A stretch of DNA of 51,734 nucleotides from Thermoplasmata archaeon (GTDB lineage: Archaea; Thermoplasmatota; Penumbrarchaeia; JAEHCK01), in the NCBI GenBank assembly GCA_020696345.1, contig JAEHCK010000020.1, positions 1 to 51,734 of the forward strand, written 5' to 3'. The number at the start of each line of letters is the position of its first letter. The first letter of the stretch is position 1. Below, one piece after another: positions 19,537 through 29,266 of the stretch. Under the pieces are notes generated by a model. It made no database searches. It was not told where the DNA came from and saw only the letters and a program-made list of their open reading frames with translations. Made by a program: the position numbers and the translations under genes.

Positions 19537-19557
19537 ATTGAATTAATTATTAAATAA

Positions 19558-19907
19558 TTAGGGATGTGGGATGCGGGTTGTCATATTATTGTAAAAACCC
19601 TAATCCCTCAAGCAGTTATTATCAACAAGTAGTTGTAGCGTGCGAATCCCGAATCACGGTGATGAATGACATTGACAATTTGTTGATAATCACCAAGCGT
19701 ACACATCACTCATCCCTAAGTTTAGATTGATTTAAATCCGGGAGCGGGTTCGGATTTATTGTTACTGAAATAGGTTCGGGTTAATATCTCCCGAACCTAA
19801 ACTAATGAAGTATAAGCAGAGCCTGACAAACGGATTTTCTGCAGAGCCTAACGCAGGGGAGCCCGAGCCCGAATATGGCACAAACATTCCAAATCCCACA
19901 TCCCTAA
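19558..19907. repeat. Element bounded by perfect 15-bp inverted repeats, with nested hairpins
   Basis: TTAGGGATGTGGGAT (19558-19572) and ATCCCACATCCCTAA (19893-19907) are perfect inverted repeats 320 bases apart. Inside are further hairpins: TTATCAACAA with TTGTTGATAA (about 19618-19696), GGTTCGG/GGGAG text pairing with CTCCC/CCGAACC (about 19740-19797), and a partial extra copy of the right end (CATCCCTAAGTTTAG, about 19711-19725). There is no coding frame of note. It looks like a MITE or decayed transposon end pair upstream of pyrB. Confidence 0.65.
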
Positions 19908-20283
19908 GTTTAGAGTTCTCTCTAAACTTCTCACCTCAAACGATTGTTTTTAGAAAAAGATCGTAGTGTACTCTCACCTCACACCTCCCCAAGCAACGAT
20001 CAAGCACCCCTCACCCGCCATTCACCATTGAAAAATAGTGAGATTTTTATATCATTAAATACTTAATTAAGAAACCAAGCACATTTTACACATAACCAAG
20101 CTTTGAACAAATCAAAGTTTAGTTCATATTTACAGGTATGGGTTAATATAGAACAATATAACTAATACTAAGTAAGACTGTAATTAAGTCATTATAATAA
20201 TTGATACATAACAGAACATAAAACCGAAATATTAATGTATCAGAGAATATAAAGAAGTCTATTTCAGATAGGAGGAAAACTTA
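19908..20283. other. Intergenic; contains a recurring CCCCAAGCAACGATCAAGC motif
   Basis: At about 19984-20007 the 24 bases found next to the group II intron (about 139-162) recur with one change. About 19930-20015 reads on the minus strand as a degenerate relative of the GC-rich elements at 35.2 and 51.6 kb (ATCGTTTGAGG, GCTTGGGGAGG). The remainder is an AT-rich leader with AGGAGG 7-8 bases before the next start. Confidence 0.5.
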
Positions 20284-23200
20284 ATGTATAAATTACATGG
20301 AAGACCCCTCGTAACAATTTGTATTTTGCTGACCTTAACAATGTTGATCGTAGGTTCGTTTACTGCCGCCAGTACGGCAATAAACTTCAAAAACGATCAT
20401 TCGGAATTAAATTATTGCTTGCCTGATGCAAAACATACGGCGCGATCAATATTTTTAGATGAAGATATCGATTATAATGAGCAAAATTCAAATGAGAATT
20501 TAAATGTAAAAACCGATACCAAAATAATAACAATGACCATGCCATTATCATTCGCTCAACCCCAAATAAAGACCGAAAGTGTAGGCGGGATCAGTTTTTC
20601 CCGGTTGGAATCGGAGAGCCTGTCTATTAATGGTTTGCCTGGCGAACCTGAGCTTTTCACGAAAACGGTGACTTTTAAATTCAAGCCGGGAACCACATTT
20701 GAGAAGTTGGAGTTCATCCCAAAAAATGTGGAAACAACAACTATACCTCTGAAATTGACTCCGGTTCAGGAGCCGATACCCATTCATGAGCTGGATATGT
20801 ACTCTTACGGTGAGCCTGACCCGACAATGCCAAACACGGCCATATACTCCAGCACCAGCATTTTCCCCGATAATTGGTTCACGATCTCGAAAGGTATGGG
20901 TATTGACATGGAGACCACTGATACCACGCTATTCGTAAATGTAAAGATAGTCCCCATTAGGTATAACCCGGTCCGGAATGAATTGATATTTGCAACAGAT
21001 GGTATTATTAATATCGAATATACACCTCCCGATGAGCAGGCACAGACTCAAACTCAGACGCAGACAAACACGGCACGCGGTGACGATGGAGGGGCTGGGG
21101 GTAGGGCCAAACCGATCTCTGAAAATTATAAGATCTTGATAATCGGTCCCGAGAAATTCAGACAGAACCTGACCCGGTTGGCTGAGTACAAGAACGGAAC
21201 CGGCATTTCATCTAAATTTGTTTCAATAACCGAAATAAAAGGCGGAAAATATTTCCCCGGAACCGGTGTCGACGACCAGGAAAAGATCAAGTATTTCATC
21301 TACAACGCAAAAATTGCCTGGAACATTACCTATGTGATCTTAGGCGGTGATACGCCTGAGGTGCCGCACAGATTTGTTTACATCAATGGCCCCAGCGCAG
21401 GTAATGTGCCAGCCGATCTGTATTATGCCGATGTTTTCAATTCTAATATGAACTTTGACGACTGGGATTCAAACAACGATGGCACATATGGTGAATATAA
21501 CAACGGTTTTGTCGATGCCGTTGACATGTATGCGGACGTATTCCTGGGCAGGCTGCCTGCATCCACACCACAGGAGATGAAGGTTCTGGTGGACAAGATC
21601 ATTACTTATGAGAGCTTCACATCGGGTCAGCCGTGGTTCGATAATATTACTATGTGTGGGACTGATACATTTCCAAACGAAGAAAGCGGTGTACCTGAGG
21701 GTGAATACGCTGCTGAATTTATAGCTAGTAATTATATGCAAGATTACGTATCGACCAAGCTCTATGAGACCACGACATACGCACGCGATTGGGCGTGTAC
21801 AACAACTAATATTGTAAATACCCTGAACAGGGGTAGTGGGTTTGCCACTTTCCACGATCACGGTTCGCCCAGCAGCTGGGGGGTGGGTAGATTTTCAAGT
21901 AGTAACGCGGCATCATTGACCAACGGGGATAAATTACCGTTTCTCAATTTCGATGCGTGTTCGACCGGCCAGTTTGACGGAAGTTCTGATTCCATCACAG
22001 AGGTAGTAGTACTCAACCCGAACGGCGGGTCAATTACCTCGATCGGCGCATCCAGGATCGGTTGGGGTGCGTATGGAACAAATCATATTAATCGAGTATC
22101 CGGGTATTTCAATACTCGCCTGTATTACAACTACGATCTTGGAGAGGGTACTGCTGGCAGAATATTCACAGCATCGAAATATGATTACATGAATAATAAA
22201 GGAATTAGCAGTTATTATGACTACATGACACTTATGGAATACACTTTATTCGGCGACCCAAGTCTATTGGTTGGCGGGATACCTCTGAAAAACATCAATA
22301 TATCATGTGAGAACAATGAATCGTATGTGGGACCCTCGGAGTCGACAAATTATGATGTTATCGTATCGAACAACGGTACACTTAATAGAATTGTTAAATT
22401 ATATGTGGATGGTGTGCCCGAAAACTGGGATGCAAGCCTTAATGAAACCTTGATCACAGTACCAGGGAATAGTGAAAAGATTGTTGGGTTGACTGTGAAC
22501 GCTCCGGAAACTGCGGTATATCGCGAGATCGCCAATATCGAGGTCTACGCATATTATTCCAAGAACAAAGATAGGGCTTTATCTGTTGTAACAAAAACAA
22601 TAACAACACGAATATCAGGTATGGACCTGAATACTACAAAGGTTTCGGATTCGGTTATACCTGGTGAAGAGGCATCGTATTGGTTCAAGTTATCCAATCT
22701 GGGCAATGCAGAGGATAATATAAACCTGACAGCGGCGCTCTTCGAAGCATTAGCTGGCTGGGACTTTAACTTATCGGTGGAGCATCTGAGCCTGGCGCCA
22801 TACGCTTATCAGTTAATTACTTTGAAGGTAACACCGCCCGAAGAAACATACGCTGGCACATACAGCATCAATGTTTCGGGTAGTATATTTGGGTATACGG
22901 GTGAGAAATCAAAAGATGAGATAGTATTTGAGATCGAGGTCTTACGCATATATGGTCTCAAAGTGACACCTGACGACGAATTATCAAAGACCTTTCTACC
23001 GGGTGATACATTCACTTATCATTTGGCGGTGGCAAACCTTGGCAATGATTTAGAAAAATTCAAATTTTCACTTTTATTATATCCCCCGACTTGGAACATT
23101 ACCCTAACACAGGATACTGCCTTTTATGTTGATGCATTTTCTGAATGTATAGAGAACCTTACATTTACAATACCCGAGCAAACCTTGATCGGGCGGTACA

Positions 23201-25182
23201 CTATCAAACTACGCACGCAATCGAAGATCAATTACACGACTTTGCAGGACATATTATTCGAGGTCAAGGTCGATCGCACTTATGGTATAAGCCTGGAACT
23301 CGATAAAAATAACGCCACGCTCGATCCCCGTGAGGTTGAAAAATTCAATTTGACGATCATTCACCTGGGTAATGATCATGACGAGGTCGATATCAGCGCC
23401 ATTCTGCCATCGAATTGGTATTTGAACCTGACGCCCAGTATAGAAATGGCTCCATTTGAGACATATTGGGTGAATTTCCAGGTAATGCCAGACGAAGAGT
23501 CGGAGATGGGTAATTATCCATTTCAATTGAAAGTCGAATTACTGGGGAATAACAACATTTCATCCATTAATATGAGTATAAAAGTGAATACCAAAGATGG
23601 TTTTGACTTCAGTTGTAAAAATATTAATTACAGTTTGGACGCTGGCGGGACGCAGAAGTTTTCCTTATATCTGGAGAATCAAGGCAACCATGATGACGAG
23701 ATACAACTTAATATAACCGACGTACCTACATCATGGTCGGTTGACTGGACACCTGTTGGGCTGCCGCAGAACAATGTATTGCTGGGACCGTTTAAATATA
23801 CCAATGATATTTCAATAAAGATCAATACCGACCTAAAAGCAATTGCAGGCATATACGAAATGCAGGTAACTGGTAGATTACAATCCACTGGTGAGGAGAT
23901 CACGATCTCATTATTTTTAACTATAAATCCCCATTATGGAGTGAAACTTGAAATTGGATCTAGTGACTCGATCGTTCGTATTATTCCCGGTGAAGAGTTT
24001 ACGATCACGATCAACATAACAAATGAGGGCAATTCCGAGGATGAGGTTTTGCGAAATATTCTTGATATACCATCGAATTGGGATGTCCAGACCGTTAGCA
24101 ATTACAAATATATCTTTGGACCATACGAGCGTAAAACCGAGATCATCCGTATTCAAGTACCGGAAAATGAAACAGAGCGTGATGTGAATATAACCATCAA
24201 GGTCAGTTCCAAATCAAATCCCGATAAGGAAGATTCGAAACGTCGGGTTGTTCATGTAGAAAAAGAACCTGTACCACCGCCTGAAGATGAGGATGAGTTT
24301 GCAAAATTGGAAGAGGCTTTTACGAGTAATTTCTTCTCTCTCATCTTACCAATTATTGTGTTGATCATCGCAGTGATGATCTTTGGATTTTTTATAACCA
24401 GACAGCGCAAAGCTGCCAAACAAGAGATGCGCGATCTTGAATATGCTTTCGATCCTGATGAGGAGACGGGTTATGATTACGAGGCCGAAAAATTATACGG
24501 GCCACAGTCACATACACAAGTACAAGCTCGAGGGCAAGGTGCCGTAGTTTCGGCTCGGACCCGATCTATACCTATCCCACGACCGCCGTCAGAATCACAC
24601 TCAACGACACAGAAACGTAGTGGTAAAGGTAAGAGTAAAGGTAGAGGTAGAAGACCGGGGCATAAACATAAACAAAGAGAAAAAGATTCATTCCACTGGT
24701 TGGACGATGGTAAAGCACCCAAGACACCATACCAAGAACAAAAATACAGTGAACCTCAAAAAACCAAGGCGCCAATGGAGCCTTGCCCAACATGCGGCGA
24801 ATTAGTGGGTATTGACCAATTCAATTGCCCATACTGCGGTGAGAGTTTCGACATCCCGATTGACGAAGATAACGATGACTGGGAAGATCTAGATGAGGAT
24901 GTGGAGGCAGTAGCCGAAGATGATACCGATGGCGCAGAAGCGGATTGGGAAGATGAAGATCCTGATGTTGATGTGGCTGAAATTGAAAGTGAGGCCGACT
25001 GGGATGATGGCGATGGCACAATTGAAGAACAAGAACCTGTCTGGGACGTGGAGCAGGAGCAAAACGAACTTGATATTGATACTCTTGATGACAAAGATAA
25101 AGCCCGACCTGTCAAGAAGAACAAAATGCATAAGAAAGTTAATAAAATGAAAGGTAGAACCAAGGCTAAAAAAAGGGTTTGA
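20284..25182 (+). CDS. Membrane-anchored C25 (gingipain-type) cysteine peptidase
   Basis: 1632 residues with an AGGAGG ribosome-binding site and a signal peptide (to about residue 30). The catalytic pair is H526 (in HDHGS) and C559 (in FDACSTGQFD). Their spacing of 33 equals that of the gingipain RgpB. A propeptide-like region precedes. After the protease come about six NEW3/CARDB-like beta domains (about 680-1330), a transmembrane helix (about 1352-1374), then a cytoplasmic tail with a basic stretch, a zinc ribbon (CPTC...CPYC, about 1501-1518), a long acidic run (about 1525-1610) and a Lys/Arg end. The protease should act outside the cell on surface or external proteins. The charged tail and zinc ribbon suggest an inside partner. 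Specificity is unknown. Confidence 0.88.
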   Translation: MYKLHGRPLVTICILLTLTMLIVGSFTAASTAINFKNDHSELNYCLPDAKHTARSIFLDEDIDYNEQNSNENLNVKTDTKIITMTMPLSFAQPQIKTESVGGISFSRLESESLSINGLPGEPELFTKTVTFKFKPGTTFEKLEFIPKNVETTTIPLKLTPVQEPIPIHELDMYSYGEPDPTMPNTAIYSSTSIFPDNWFTISKGMGIDMETTDTTLFVNVKIVPIRYNPVRNELIFATDGIINIEYTPPDEQAQTQTQTQTNTARGDDGGAGGRAKPISENYKILIIGPEKFRQNLTRLAEYKNGTGISSKFVSITEIKGGKYFPGTGVDDQEKIKYFIYNAKIAWNITYVILGGDTPEVPHRFVYINGPSAGNVPADLYYADVFNSNMNFDDWDSNNDGTYGEYNNGFVDAVDMYADVFLGRLPASTPQEMKVLVDKIITYESFTSGQPWFDNITMCGTDTFPNEESGVPEGEYAAEFIASNYMQDYVSTKLYETTTYARDWACTTTNIVNTLNRGSGFATFHDHGSPSSWGVGRFSSSNAASLTNGDKLPFLNFDACSTGQFDGSSDSITEVVVLNPNGGSITSIGASRIGWGAYGTNHINRVSGYFNTRLYYNYDLGEGTAGRIFTASKYDYMNNKGISSYYDYMTLMEYTLFGDPSLLVGGIPLKNINISCENNESYVGPSESTNYDVIVSNNGTLNRIVKLYVDGVPENWDASLNETLITVPGNSEKIVGLTVNAPETAVYREIANIEVYAYYSKNKDRALSVVTKTITTRISGMDLNTTKVSDSVIPGEEASYWFKLSNLGNAEDNINLTAALFEALAGWDFNLSVEHLSLAPYAYQLITLKVTPPEETYAGTYSINVSGSIFGYTGEKSKDEIVFEIEVLRIYGLKVTPDDELSKTFLPGDTFTYHLAVANLGNDLEKFKFSLLLYPPTWNITLTQDTAFYVDAFSECIENLTFTIPEQTLIGRYTIKLRTQSKINYTTLQDILFEVKVDRTYGISLELDKNNATLDPREVEKFNLTIIHLGNDHDEVDISAILPSNWYLNLTPSIEMAPFETYWVNFQVMPDEESEMGNYPFQLKVELLGNNNISSINMSIKVNTKDGFDFSCKNINYSLDAGGTQKFSLYLENQGNHDDEIQLNITDVPTSWSVDWTPVGLPQNNVLLGPFKYTNDISIKINTDLKAIAGIYEMQVTGRLQSTGEEITISLFLTINPHYGVKLEIGSSDSIVRIIPGEEFTITINITNEGNSEDEVLRNILDIPSNWDVQTVSNYKYIFGPYERKTEIIRIQVPENETERDVNITIKVSSKSNPDKEDSKRRVVHVEKEPVPPPEDEDEFAKLEEAFTSNFFSLILPIIVLIIAVMIFGFFITRQRKAAKQEMRDLEYAFDPDEETGYDYEAEKLYGPQSHTQVQARGQGAVVSARTRSIPIPRPPSESHSTTQKRSGKGKSKGRGRRPGHKHKQREKDSFHWLDDGKAPKTPYQEQKYSEPQKTKAPMEPCPTCGELVGIDQFNCPYCGESFDIPIDEDNDDWEDLDEDVEAVAEDDTDGAEADWEDEDPDVDVAEIESEADWDDGDGTIEEQEPVWDVEQEQNELDIDTLDDKDKARPVKKNKMHKKVNKMKGRTKAKKRV

Positions 25183-25197
25183 AAATATTTTCATTCA

Positions 25198-26823
25198 TTA
25201 TTCTTTTTGCGAAGCATTTTTTTTATTCTCGATCGCGGCTTTTACAAAATGGCAGTATAGAGGTGCAGGCGCCATGGGGTGTGATTTGAACTCTGGGTGG
25301 AATTGTGAAGCGATGAAGAACGGATGCGATTTCAGATATGCGATCTCCATACGGCGGTCGTCTGGCGAGCGACCGGGAAACAATAGTCCATATTTTTTGA
25401 TCTTTTCGATATATTCAGGATTGACCTCATAGCGGTGCCTGTGACGCTCATAGATCCTTTGTTGCTTATAAATTTTGAAGATCGGAGAGTTCTTATCAAT
25501 GTTTACAGGATATATGCCAAGGCGCATGGTGCCGCCCATGTCGGTTATTTCATTTTGTTCAGGTAACAGTGTAACCACCGGATGTTTGGTTTTTGGAAAT
25601 AGCTCGGAACTGTGCGCATCTGAAATATTCATCACTTTTTGGCAAAATTCTATCACAGCCAGTTGAAAACCAAAACACACTCCAAGAAATGGCACTTTAT
25701 TTTCACGAGCGAACCGGATAGCCTGCATTTTACCCTTTGACCCGCGTTTACCGAACCCGCCGGGGATCAATACACCGTTAACGTCCTTCAATTTGTTTGA
25801 AACCGATCTGTATGGTAATTTTTCAAGATCCTCGGATTCGAGCCATTCTATATCAACAAACGTGCCAAGTTCGGTGCCCGAATGGTCCAAGGCTTTTATA
25901 TGGCTTATATATGAGTCTTTCAGACCTGTATATTTTCCAATGAGTGCGATTTTTATATGTTTCTTCCTGTTGTTCGCTCTGTTTACAAATCTGCGCCATT
26001 TTGTAAGGTCGGGCTTGGATCTATGCAAGCCCAGGCGTTTGATCAGGTAAGTTGTTAGCCCCTGGCTGTCTAATAATAGAGGTACCTGGTATACATTTCT
26101 CACATCATACGCGCTAATGATCGCTTCGGTGGGTATATCACAGAACAGCGAGATCTTGTCTTTCGTGGATTTAACCAACGGCTCGTCGCTGCGGCAAACG
26201 ATAATATCGGGGTGGATACCCAGGCCCATGAGTACCTTGACCGAGTGCTGGGTAGGTTTGGTCTTTTGCTCACCAACCACACCCATCACCGGAACCAATG
26301 TGGTATGTACGAATATGACATTTTTGTGGCCAATTAATGCGTGCAGCTGCCGCACCGCCTCTAGAAACGGCATGGATTCGATGTCGCCAACCGTACCGCC
26401 CATCTCAACCAAAGTGACCTGTGCACCTGAATCTTTGGCAACAGTTTGAATACGCTCGCGGATCTCGTTTGTAATATGAGGTATGATCTGTACAGTGTTC
26501 CCGAGATAATCACCGCGCCGCTCTTTCTCGATCACCACCTTATATACTTTACCTGTAGTTATATTATGTTCACAAGTTAGACTTATATCCAAAAACCGTT
26601 CATAGTTACCAAGGTCCAGATCCACTTCGGAGCCATCGTCTAATACGAACACTTCCCCATGTTGGTAAGGGTTCATGGTCCCGGCATCACAGTTCAGATA
26701 CGGATCGATCTTGATAGCAGTTACCTTCACACCACAGTTCTTTAGAAGTAGACCGATCGATGAAGTTGTGATACCCTTCCCCAGACCAGATAAAACGCCG
26801 CCCGTGACGATTATGTATTTCAT
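25198..26823 (-). CDS. pyrG: CTP synthase
   Basis: 541 residues from the ATG at 26823 ([17 protein letters not shown]), the canonical family start. A TATA-like box at 26855-26866 puts the transcription start near 26834, inside the longer open frame, which supports this choice. The synthetase half has the P-loop [13 protein letters not shown]. The glutaminase half has PGGFGKRG, the nucleophile in GVCFGFQ, and the His/Glu pair in FHPEF. It aminates UTP to CTP with glutamine. GVCFGFQ departs slightly from the more common GICLGMQ. It is divergent from topA and shares a promoter region of about 145 bases. Confidence 0.96.
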   Translation of the reverse strand: MKYIIVTGGVLSGLGKGITTSSIGLLLKNCGVKVTAIKIDPYLNCDAGTMNPYQHGEVFVLDDGSEVDLDLGNYERFLDISLTCEHNITTGKVYKVVIEKERRGDYLGNTVQIIPHITNEIRERIQTVAKDSGAQVTLVEMGGTVGDIESMPFLEAVRQLHALIGHKNVIFVHTTLVPVMGVVGEQKTKPTQHSVKVLMGLGIHPDIIVCRSDEPLVKSTKDKISLFCDIPTEAIISAYDVRNVYQVPLLLDSQGLTTYLIKRLGLHRSKPDLTKWRRFVNRANNRKKHIKIALIGKYTGLKDSYISHIKALDHSGTELGTFVDIEWLESEDLEKLPYRSVSNKLKDVNGVLIPGGFGKRGSKGKMQAIRFARENKVPFLGVCFGFQLAVIEFCQKVMNISDAHSSELFPKTKHPVVTLLPEQNEITDMGGTMRLGIYPVNIDKNSPIFKIYKQQRIYERHRHRYEVNPEYIEKIKKYGLLFPGRSPDDRRMEIAYLKSHPFFIASQFHPEFKSHPMAPAPLYCHFVKAAIENKKNASQKE

Positions 26824-26919
26824 GTATATCAACGGGGAGCGTACATGGGTTTGGAATATAATAAAAGTTTGCTCAATTCCGACATTCAATATAATATCCA
26901 AATCGAGATAAAAAGGAAA

Positions 26920-26932
26920 TTTTTAAATATAC
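26920..26932 (+). promoter_or_regulatory. TATA box of topA
   Basis: TTTTTAAATATAC, centred near 26926. The expected transcription start near 26952 leaves a leader of about 16 bases containing GGTGA (26959-26963) before the ATG at 26968. Confidence 0.5.
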
Positions 26933-26967
26933 TAACTATATTGACACTGGAAATCATTGGTGAATTA

Positions 26968-28989
26968 ATGAAATTGATCATCTGCGAGAAACATCGTGCT
27001 GCACAACGGATCGCATCAATACTATCGAAGGGCAAAGCCAACCGCTCGTTTTTCAATCGTTTATCAATTTATGATTTTTATGATGAAAACCGTAAAAAGT
27101 ATAATGTGATGGGATTAAAGGGTCATGTGATCAATCTTGATTTTCCAAAAGAGTATCATAGTTGGAATAATGTTAATCCCCAAGTATTAATTAAAACAGA
27201 ACCTGTAAAGATCGTCCAGGATCGAAGTATAGTGAGTTTTTTCAATAAGATCGCCAGCGAGATCGATGAGGTCATAATTGCAACCGATTATGATCGAGAG
27301 GGTGAGTTGATAGGTGTTGAGGGCCTGGAACTCGTTCAAAAAGCGAACCCGGATATAAAGATCTTGCGTGCACATTTCTCTGCACTGACCGGTCAGGAGA
27401 TCAGGAATGCTTTTGATAATTTAACAAATGTCGATTATAATCTATCCTTTGCCGCCAACTCGCGCCAGATCATAGATCTAAAGTGGGGTGCGGTTCTAAC
27501 ACGGTTTATATCACTGGCATCGAAACAGACCGGTAAGGACTTTTTATCGGTTGGACGGGTTCAGAGTCCAACTCTGGCATTGATCGTGGACCGTGAAAAG
27601 ATCATTAATGATTTTAAATCTAAGCCATACTGGCAGCTCCAGGCACGGCTGGAGAAGAAAGAGCAATTCGATGCACACCATAAACAGGAGCGATTTTGGG
27701 AGCACGATGAGGTAGAACGCATTTATGAACATATCCGAAGTGCTCAAACAGGTATTGTGGCCAAAATAGAATCAAAAGATATAACCGAATACCCGCCATC
27801 ACCGTTCAATACCACCGGCTTTATACGTGCTGCCACCACATTTAAATTAACTGCAGCACGGGTTATGAAAATTGCAGAAGAGCTGTATATGAACGGTTTA
27901 ATAAGTTATCCTAGAACCGATAATACAGTTTATCCGAAATCGATCAGCCTTCGAAAAATTCTCGAGATGTTCAAGAACTCGGAGTTCGCCAAAGACGCCA
28001 ATGAGATCTTGGCCCAGGATAGAATTAGACCCTCGAGAGGTAAGGTCACCGCTACCGACCATCCACCTATACATCCGGTTGGTGTGGCAAAACAGAGTGA
28101 TTTACCACAACAAAATTGGAAAGTATATGAACTTATCGTTAGACGTTTCTTTGCGACTTTGGCAATTCCGGCCACTGCCATAGCAACCGAGGCGGAGATC
28201 GATATCAAGAGTGAAGTGTTCATTGCCAAGGGGTATAAATACCTCGAAAAGGGATGGTACAAGTATTACACATATTTCCGATCCAAAGAAAAATCCCTGC
28301 CCCAATTGGCCAAGGGTGATGAGGTCAAGGTTATCAAGATCGAAAAGTTAAAGAAAGAAACGAAACCTCCAAAACGATATTCTCATGGTGTACTTATCGA
28401 AGAGATGGAAAAACTTGGTTTGGGCACAAAGTCCACTCGACATGAGATCATACAAAAATTATATTCAAGAGGATATATTGAAAATCAAATTCCCACACCC
28501 ACCGTAATTGGCCAGGCAGTATCGCTTGCCCTGGAAAATTATGCCACGATCATCACTAAACCCGATATGACCGCCAAACTTGAAAATGATATGGACGAGA
28601 TCGCAAAGGGTAATATAGATATGATGAAAGTCGTGAAAGAATCTGAGGATATGCTTGAGAAGATCATGTCTGAACTTGAGAACAATAGATCACAGATCGG
28701 TAACAGTATCAAGGACGCATTGAAAAGTCAGAATACCATTGGAACTTGTAAAGAATGTGGTGGTGAGCTGCGCATACTCACCTCTTTTCGCAACAAGCGC
28801 TTCATCGGGTGCTCGAATTACCCGAAATGTAGAAATAGCTACCCACTGCCGCAGAATGGAAAGATCGTGCCAAAAGATACTAATTGCAAACACTGCGGTG
28901 CACCCGAGGTCATGGTGATAAACTCAAGCAAGAAACCGTGGCATATATGTGTAAACATGGGTTGTGAAAATAATAAGAAATCAAAATAA
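26968..28989 (+). CDS. topA: DNA topoisomerase I (type IA)
   Basis: 673 residues from the ATG at 26968 (MKLIICEKHRAAQRIA), chosen because the Toprim domain starts there, GGTGA lies 4 bases upstream and a TATA box precedes. The Toprim acidic motif ATDYDREGE (metal binding) and the active-site tyrosine Y314 in SYPRTDNT are intact. The C-terminus has a tetracysteine zinc finger (CKECGGELR...CSNYPKC) and a second one (CKHCG...CVNMGC). It relaxes negatively supercoiled DNA by single-strand passage. There is no reverse-gyrase helicase domain, so this gene does not itself imply hyperthermophily. Confidence 0.95.
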   Translation: MKLIICEKHRAAQRIASILSKGKANRSFFNRLSIYDFYDENRKKYNVMGLKGHVINLDFPKEYHSWNNVNPQVLIKTEPVKIVQDRSIVSFFNKIASEIDEVIIATDYDREGELIGVEGLELVQKANPDIKILRAHFSALTGQEIRNAFDNLTNVDYNLSFAANSRQIIDLKWGAVLTRFISLASKQTGKDFLSVGRVQSPTLALIVDREKIINDFKSKPYWQLQARLEKKEQFDAHHKQERFWEHDEVERIYEHIRSAQTGIVAKIESKDITEYPPSPFNTTGFIRAATTFKLTAARVMKIAEELYMNGLISYPRTDNTVYPKSISLRKILEMFKNSEFAKDANEILAQDRIRPSRGKVTATDHPPIHPVGVAKQSDLPQQNWKVYELIVRRFFATLAIPATAIATEAEIDIKSEVFIAKGYKYLEKGWYKYYTYFRSKEKSLPQLAKGDEVKVIKIEKLKKETKPPKRYSHGVLIEEMEKLGLGTKSTRHEIIQKLYSRGYIENQIPTPTVIGQAVSLALENYATIITKPDMTAKLENDMDEIAKGNIDMMKVVKESEDMLEKIMSELENNRSQIGNSIKDALKSQNTIGTCKECGGELRILTSFRNKRFIGCSNYPKCRNSYPLPQNGKIVPKDTNCKHCGAPEVMVINSSKKPWHICVNMGCENNKKSK

Positions 28990-29035
28990 TACACTCAATT
29001 ATACTTTTGCGTTTTGTTTTTAATATAATTGAAAT

Positions 29036-29260
29036 GAATTGATGCTGAACAGATACCGGGCTGAATTGATACTGAACAGATACCAGGCTGAATTGATGCT
29101 GAACAGATACCGTGTTGGGTTGATGCTGAACAGATACCGGGATGGGTTGATGCTGAACAGTTGCCGGGCTGAGGTGATTCCTGGAATTTATTTTTAAAGC
29201 TAGGTATCTGTCAATCAACAATGAATCAAGGCATCTGCCAATCAACAACTCCTCACGGCT
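29036..29260. repeat. 27-bp repeat locus A: two convergent arrays
   Basis: Five exact-length units (29036-29170, each 27 bp) carry TTGATGCTGAACAGATACC with variants. After about 30 bases a second array of about 2.2 units with TTGTTGATTGACAGATGCC runs on the opposite strand (about 29201-29260). The two unit types share the 27-bp length and a CAGATRCC core, so they look related. The locus lies between the 3' ends of topA and the coiled-coil gene. Locus B (44830-45159) is the same arrangement inverted. Confidence 0.9.
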
Positions 29261-29266
29261 ACTGTT

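Noticed and set aside
24756..25163. Serine-rich minus-strand frame opposite the end of the C25 peptidase gene
   Set aside because: It is antisense to the acidic Asp/Glu-rich tail, which yields serine codons on the other strand; there are no independent signals.
26824..26901. 26-residue N-terminal extension of CTP synthase
   Set aside because: All family members start at the MKYIIVTGG motif, and a TATA-like box lies inside the extension.
26845..26967. 41-residue N-terminal extension of topoisomerase I
   Set aside because: The extension is hydrophobic and unlike the family, and the TATA box at 26920-26932 lies within it. The Toprim domain starts at the ATG at 26968.
29036..29260. Possible CRISPR array
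   Set aside because: Units are directly adjacent with no spacers and drift gradually; no cas gene is in the window.
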